Shown piece after piece: positions 59,041 to 64,000 of a stretch of DNA of 64,000 bases. The DNA is from Lutraria lutraria (lineage: Eukaryota; Mollusca; Bivalvia; Venerida; Mactridae). The notes under the pieces were generated by a model. The model searched no databases. It was not told where the DNA came from and was given only the letters and a program-made list of their open reading frames with translations. The stretch covers positions 6,582,001-6,646,000 of the forward strand of contig OZ026845.1 of NCBI GenBank assembly GCA_964023205.1, read 5' to 3'. The position numbers were made by a program, and so were the translations under genes. Every line of letters starts with the position of its first letter. The first letter of the stretch is position 1.

Positions 59041-62000
59041 GGCTTCCTATACTTAATTGTTATCTACAAGTCTAAAAGATAATTATAACATGCCATACAC
59101 ACGTAAATATATATCAAAGTTTTCATTTACCACTAATTGTATTTTAACTTTGTGTTTGTTATTGTAATAACATGTTTTCTCTGTCCACACGTTTAACACT
59201 GCGCCCAGACTGTTGTTAAATCGTTCACAAATAATGGTGCGTGCGTATGTGTAATTCATCCAATCCCTTATGACGATGGTGTCTCGTTACTTTGCAAATC
59301 TGTTAACGGTGATTAAATCTAGATATTGAATGTTATCATACTCAATTACATGAGATTTTCTGGAATATTATGAGAAGTTGTAGGCGGTCATATTTACACT
59401 GACATTTTCAAATGCTATTATAATTACATTAGAACATTAATTACGAATGAACAAACACTTGTCTTGAAATACACGTCTATTTGCGCCCCATTTTTGTTGT
59501 TTTAACTTTAAGTTAGGTATTTTCATAGAATCAAGCTTCTGAGACTTTTGTTGAAGAAAGTCCCAATTTGCCTTAGATATGAATGCCATATGAATTACAC
59601 GGAAGCATGTTCTACAGCAACATATACATCAAACTGGCCCCCGTTGTCTGTCTGTGTATAGACCTTTCGTGCGCCGCAAAAATGGATCAGGAACCAGTTT
59701 ACCTATACATCTGGATTACATCCGTTTTGAGTAATCAATGTTGAACCATTAATCACTGTGTAGAAATGAAGACTTGAGTTCGCATGTTCCCATCAATAGA
59801 ACCATCCGTAATAATGTTTGATCTAGATTGTAGGCCATGTGTTTATTTATTTTGTGAAACAGATTTACCCGTTAAGTTGTGTGTAAGAACTCCTGATATG
59901 ACACCTGTTAAAAATTTAATCTACTAAAGAATGTTAAACAACCCGATTAATACGACGTGAAACAGACCAGAATTAAATAGATTACACCCGGCACTCATTT
60001 TACCCACCGTTCATCAGCATGTGACTACCACTTATGAAATAGCGAACTTGTTAGAATTGACATAATAATGCCAGCTGATTCTTTTATGAAGTGTTTTGAT
60101 TATCTTTCCAATCTTTAAGAATTCCCAACAAGCAAAGGTTAAAATATATACAGCTATTAATTTGCATAAAAACGATTTATTACACCATTCCTCGAAACAG
60201 AAAACTAGCAGTCAATATTTCATGACGAGCATTTTATATTCTAACATTTCGCGTTTTATTCAGTCATAAAATGTCTAAGTGTTAGCGCGTGCGTAGATAA
60301 TAAGTTAATAGCCGATTTGAAAACTGAACAGTTAGGATATATCAAATTAACAAACACTTGCACTTGGAATTTGCAAATGACTAAAAAAATATCAAGAAAA
60401 TCATCATCAAAATTCGACGCCTTTGTGAAAACAAACAATTATCACGAGGACAGAATGATACTGGATATTCCTGAACAAATCCTAGAGTAATGATTGATAG
60501 GGCCATGCTAAAACAATTAGCAATCTCATCTCATTTTACAAATAGTTATGTCTGCGCAATATCTAACTTAATTAAAATACTGCTATATTGGTGTACCGAG
60601 AGAAAAAAGTACATGCTCATTACTTATGATTCATTAGGTGTAGCTTCCTCACTGCATGACCTGACACATGCATTCCATCAAATAACACATCGGCAATTTA
60701 AATGTGCCAGAAAATATCTTCCACTTAATAACATTATTACTTAGGCGTATAAAATGCTTGTTCCTGCAGGTTACCCGGCCTACACTGTTTTCCCAAGCAA
60801 CCCTAATATTTTTCATTTGTCCGAGGAACGGCACATCTACTGTCTCCCTTTTTACATTTCCACATGCTTTCTAAGAACCAACTTTAATAAATAAAAAATC
60901 CAAACCTACCTAACGTATTTGTAATGAGCATGTAACAAGTAACAAACAATATGAGACCGTTCAAGGCGTCAATCCGACCTTTAATTGTTTACATGTTAAT
61001 GGAATGTTAAAAAGAGGCTTGTCAGCCTTCTGTTGAACAGAACATTAAAATGAAAGCATTTGTTAGCCTGAACAAATAAAATAATGTAGAAATAATCTCT
61101 AAAAATAAATGTATACTGCCTCCCATCAAGATTTTAGTGTGGTTAAAAATGCTTCATTGAAAATCTAAATGTTGAAATTCATTCGCTCTAATAGCTATTT
61201 TATCTACATGTATAATTTCAGCCGGAAATTCAACATAATAAAAAGTAATATACTCGAAACAACGAGTCAATTTAATTTCTAATTAAAATTTGAATTGTAA
61301 GTTATAGAATTCTTAATCGCGCAAGCTGTATACAGTCATTCATTGTCGGTTTTAGTCTAGAATTTGCATCGTTAATGGGAAGCACAACTACTTTTTTGAC
61401 CAAATGTTAATTCACGTTTCGATTTGAGCTGCAATGTCAGTCATTTGAAGGCATCTCATTTATTAACTCTATACTATGTTTAAAGTAAGTAACAGGGATT
61501 TTGAAAGGTAATGATGAACCTTTAAAAAAGCCGTATTGGCGAAGTTTTCGCCGTGAGGGGTCCTCTAGCACCAAGTGTTTATGAAAGTCATTCAGATTTT
61601 GAAAGTTTAGATGGACCTTTTACAATAGCCATATATGACGCAAAGTTGTCACCATGGGTGGTCATGTATTACCGAGTATTCCGATAAATAACTGCATGCT
61701 TTAAAGGTCTCAACTCAAGTACTTATCTGAAGGGAATATACATTTTATAGCCCTTGTCATTTTGGAATGTGTGGATTGAGGGCATGAAGAACGTAACAAG
61801 TACGTTACATGAAATAGCAAGCATGCTAACTAACAATATTTATAGCTGGTGGATAGTAATCTATCAATTAATAGTATAGTTGATAAAACGATTCTTAAGC
61901 AGTGTCAGCTGTCAGTTAAGAGCCAAAGACATCTATGGAACACAAACAGAAGCTTTTTACATGATAAATATACAACACATTCATCAGTAAATATTTCATA

Positions 62001-62179
62001 AGTAACGGCATAACTTTCTTGTTTGAAGTGATCGATTTACCATGCGTAACACCTAGGTAAGTATTTATTTTTTTCTATAAAGCAACGAAATCATAAGGGT
62101 TTAAAAGAGTCTTGTATCTAAATTGGATCAATTACAATCTGATAATATTTCATTACGGCCTGGTATTCTATTCCTGGTA
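59041..62179. other. Gene-poor AT-rich stretch
   Basis: No recognised gene or element. The 60490-60744 open frame has no family features. Confidence 0.4.
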
Positions 62180-62246
62180 AAGTGCAATATCTCAGCACGA
62201 TGTTGATATCGAACTCTTGCAAGAGTTCAACATCGTACTTGCACTA
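62180..62246. repeat. Hairpin centred on CTCTTGCAAGAG
   Basis: ACGATGTTGA, a TATCGA bulge, ACTCTTG, then CAAGAGTTCAACATCGT; the outer GTGCAA / TTGCAC pair extends it. Confidence 0.7.
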
Positions 62247-62404
62247 AAACGACGCAGAATATGTATTTTTACGTGTACCTATGCATGTTTACGTTATTGC
62301 TTTGTGCTCTTTCAGTTAAGTGTGGCAAACCAAGCAATTGTATGTTCCTGATATCAATTATCATACTATTATATAATCGACAGCGATATTTTACAATACA
62401 AATG

Positions 62405-62540
62405 TGAGGCCTCCGTGGTCGATTGGTTAACGATTCTGACCGAAACCAGTAATCTCTTGCCCCTAACCACTTAGAGTAAGAACCCCCCCCCCCCCGTGAC
62501 AAGACATTTCCCACATGTGAGGAAGCCATCAGACTAATAA
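62405..62540 (+). mobile_element. SINE head, family 2
   Basis: GAGGCCTCCGTGGTCGATTG, GTTAACGATTCTGACCGAAA, ending in a C-run at 62486-62498 and a short body TGTGAGGAAGCCATC. The B box is lost. Confidence 0.5.
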
Positions 62541-62559
62541 CTTTGGCGACCAAGAATTC

Positions 62560-64000
62560 AATCTAACGTGCTATTATTTTTAACCCTTACACTACTAGAG
62601 ACAAAACAGCAAAGCTTGTGTCCCCTTGTTCCAGCCAGGCCAGCACGTACACTCGTGTAGAATGACGAGTCTCTTGTTTGGTGACTAGCTTACAGAATGT
62701 TCATCGCGATATATATTAGATTGATGATGGACAATTTCAAAATGGAAGTTGGATACGTCCATTATGGAAATTCGGCACATTCAGTGTTAAATACCAAAAG
62801 AATACTACAAGCACTATAATATTATGCATGTGGTACCATCAAGGACGAAGAAACATCTGATATATGATTATGCATTTATCGCATAGTATCGAACGTTTCG
62901 ATATTTTTTCAATGTTTACGACCATTAAACCCAACATAACTTTAAACTCCACTTCCAACGCTTGCTGCAAATGATTACCTAAATCATCAAAGAACTTTAA
63001 ATAATACTATTCAAATTCAAAATGCGTTTCAAAAACATTAAGACCATAACAATAAACATAACCTACAACATTGCTTCAACATGCTTTCGGTTATTATATA
63101 AATCATTCATTGTTCTTGCATTTTGATGTTAATAAAAAAACGGCATTTACTTTGACTGTTGGAAGTTTTGGTGTTATCTGAATCTACTAAATCAGGTTTT
63201 TAACACATTTTTACATACAAAGCCAGCTGCTGCTTGTATTTTTTGATGTGCATTTTATTGGAGAACTATTAAACATGGAATGATGATAAGAAGATAATGT
63301 ATTATTCAATGTTGTAAAATGTTGAGTTGAAATATTACATACTTGAGTGTGAGGCTCTATGACATTACTTAGCTAAGTAATAGATTTTTAGCATTTGAGC
63401 AAGAACTATGACAGTAAATTAGGCTACGTTTAAATAATACATAAGACGCGTCAAATTGTTTTAAATCGCGCCAAAGAATAAAACACAGCTTGATATATTT
63501 AATCATGTCTTTGCCATCGTCATTGTATTTTATAATATGTATTTCAAAGGTATACATTCGATACTTTCATTAAATGTAGATCGAGATTGTTTCCTAATTG
63601 TGGCTCATAAATAAGTGGAGTTGATAACAAATAAACCGACTGCTCTTACAACATACTTTGGGATAGTAATAATTATGTGAGTATTAATGGTCATGTATGT
63701 TTATTGGGATAACAGGTGAAAAACGCATTACACAATAAGAAATGTATAAATCCATTGTCCTTATCAAAGGCATTATTAACGTCTAGTATTCAATAATATC
63801 TTTGGATTACTTTATAATTTTTGTAATCCGCAACAGTTACCATTCCTTACCCAGCTAGCCTGATCTCATGACAATTGGTTCAGGTTCATAAACTATAATA
63901 AGACACTCAAATTAACATTGTGGCAAGTTTTAATTCCCTGTTTTTTTAAAAAAAAATGTAAGTCTTGATACTTAAAGGGCCCTTTTATCAAGTTGAAATA
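62560..64000. other. AT-rich noncoding stretch to the window end
   Basis: No gene or repeat recognised. Confidence 0.45.

Overview
The window is eukaryotic nuclear DNA. It is AT-rich, its genes are split by GT-AG introns, and most of it is repeats. Three separate tRNA-derived SINE types, a Penelope-like element, LINE fragments, and a degenerate 'GACCTAG...GATGACCC' repeat of a kind I associate with bivalve genomes all point to a bivalve mollusc, probably a heterodont clam or mussel. The species assignment is inference. I see no bacterial operons, rRNA genes, CRISPR arrays or free-standing functional tRNA genes.

Left part (1-15.3 kb). An eight-exon stomatin-family gene runs on the + strand from 2233 to 15317. 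I rebuilt it from splice sites and codon phase; the model encodes 307 residues with no internal stop. Its 7-kb first intron holds a decayed Penelope-like element and a 37-bp minisatellite. A MITE ends only 30 bases before its fifth exon.

Two related genes (16.8-24.1 kb and 45.3-49.0 kb, both - strand) encode single-pass membrane proteins. Each has a short ectodomain with a CEHGCC...CC motif, a transmembrane segment, and a long disordered tail with PPxY motifs, an architecture like WBP1/VOPP1. Their transmembrane exons are both exactly 152 bases with the same splice phases, so they are paralogues. The signal-peptide exon was not found for either. The large intron of the first gene contains a 3.4-kb array of a 54-bp repeat whose frame stays open for about 1,146 codons.

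Middle part (25.6-39 kb). A segmental duplication carries two intronless, divergent rhodopsin-like GPCR genes (28571-29545 and 37772-38737), each preceded by a decayed array of roughly 30-bp units. The left copy gained a 58-bp tandem array. The right copy was interrupted by about 1.9 kb of LINE-derived sequence. A third relic of the same unit lies at 44.5-45.1 kb. Between the copies is a LINE that appears to have been split by another LINE.

Right part (49-64 kb). This is mostly gene-poor and AT-rich, with a 0.9-kb bivalve-type repeat, SINEs, hairpins and one uncertain exon near 56 kb.

Overall there are three gene families: a membrane-scaffold SPFH protein, a pair of PPxY membrane adaptors that probably recruit WW-domain ligases, and a local expansion of orphan receptors. 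Nothing in the sequence shows that they work together.
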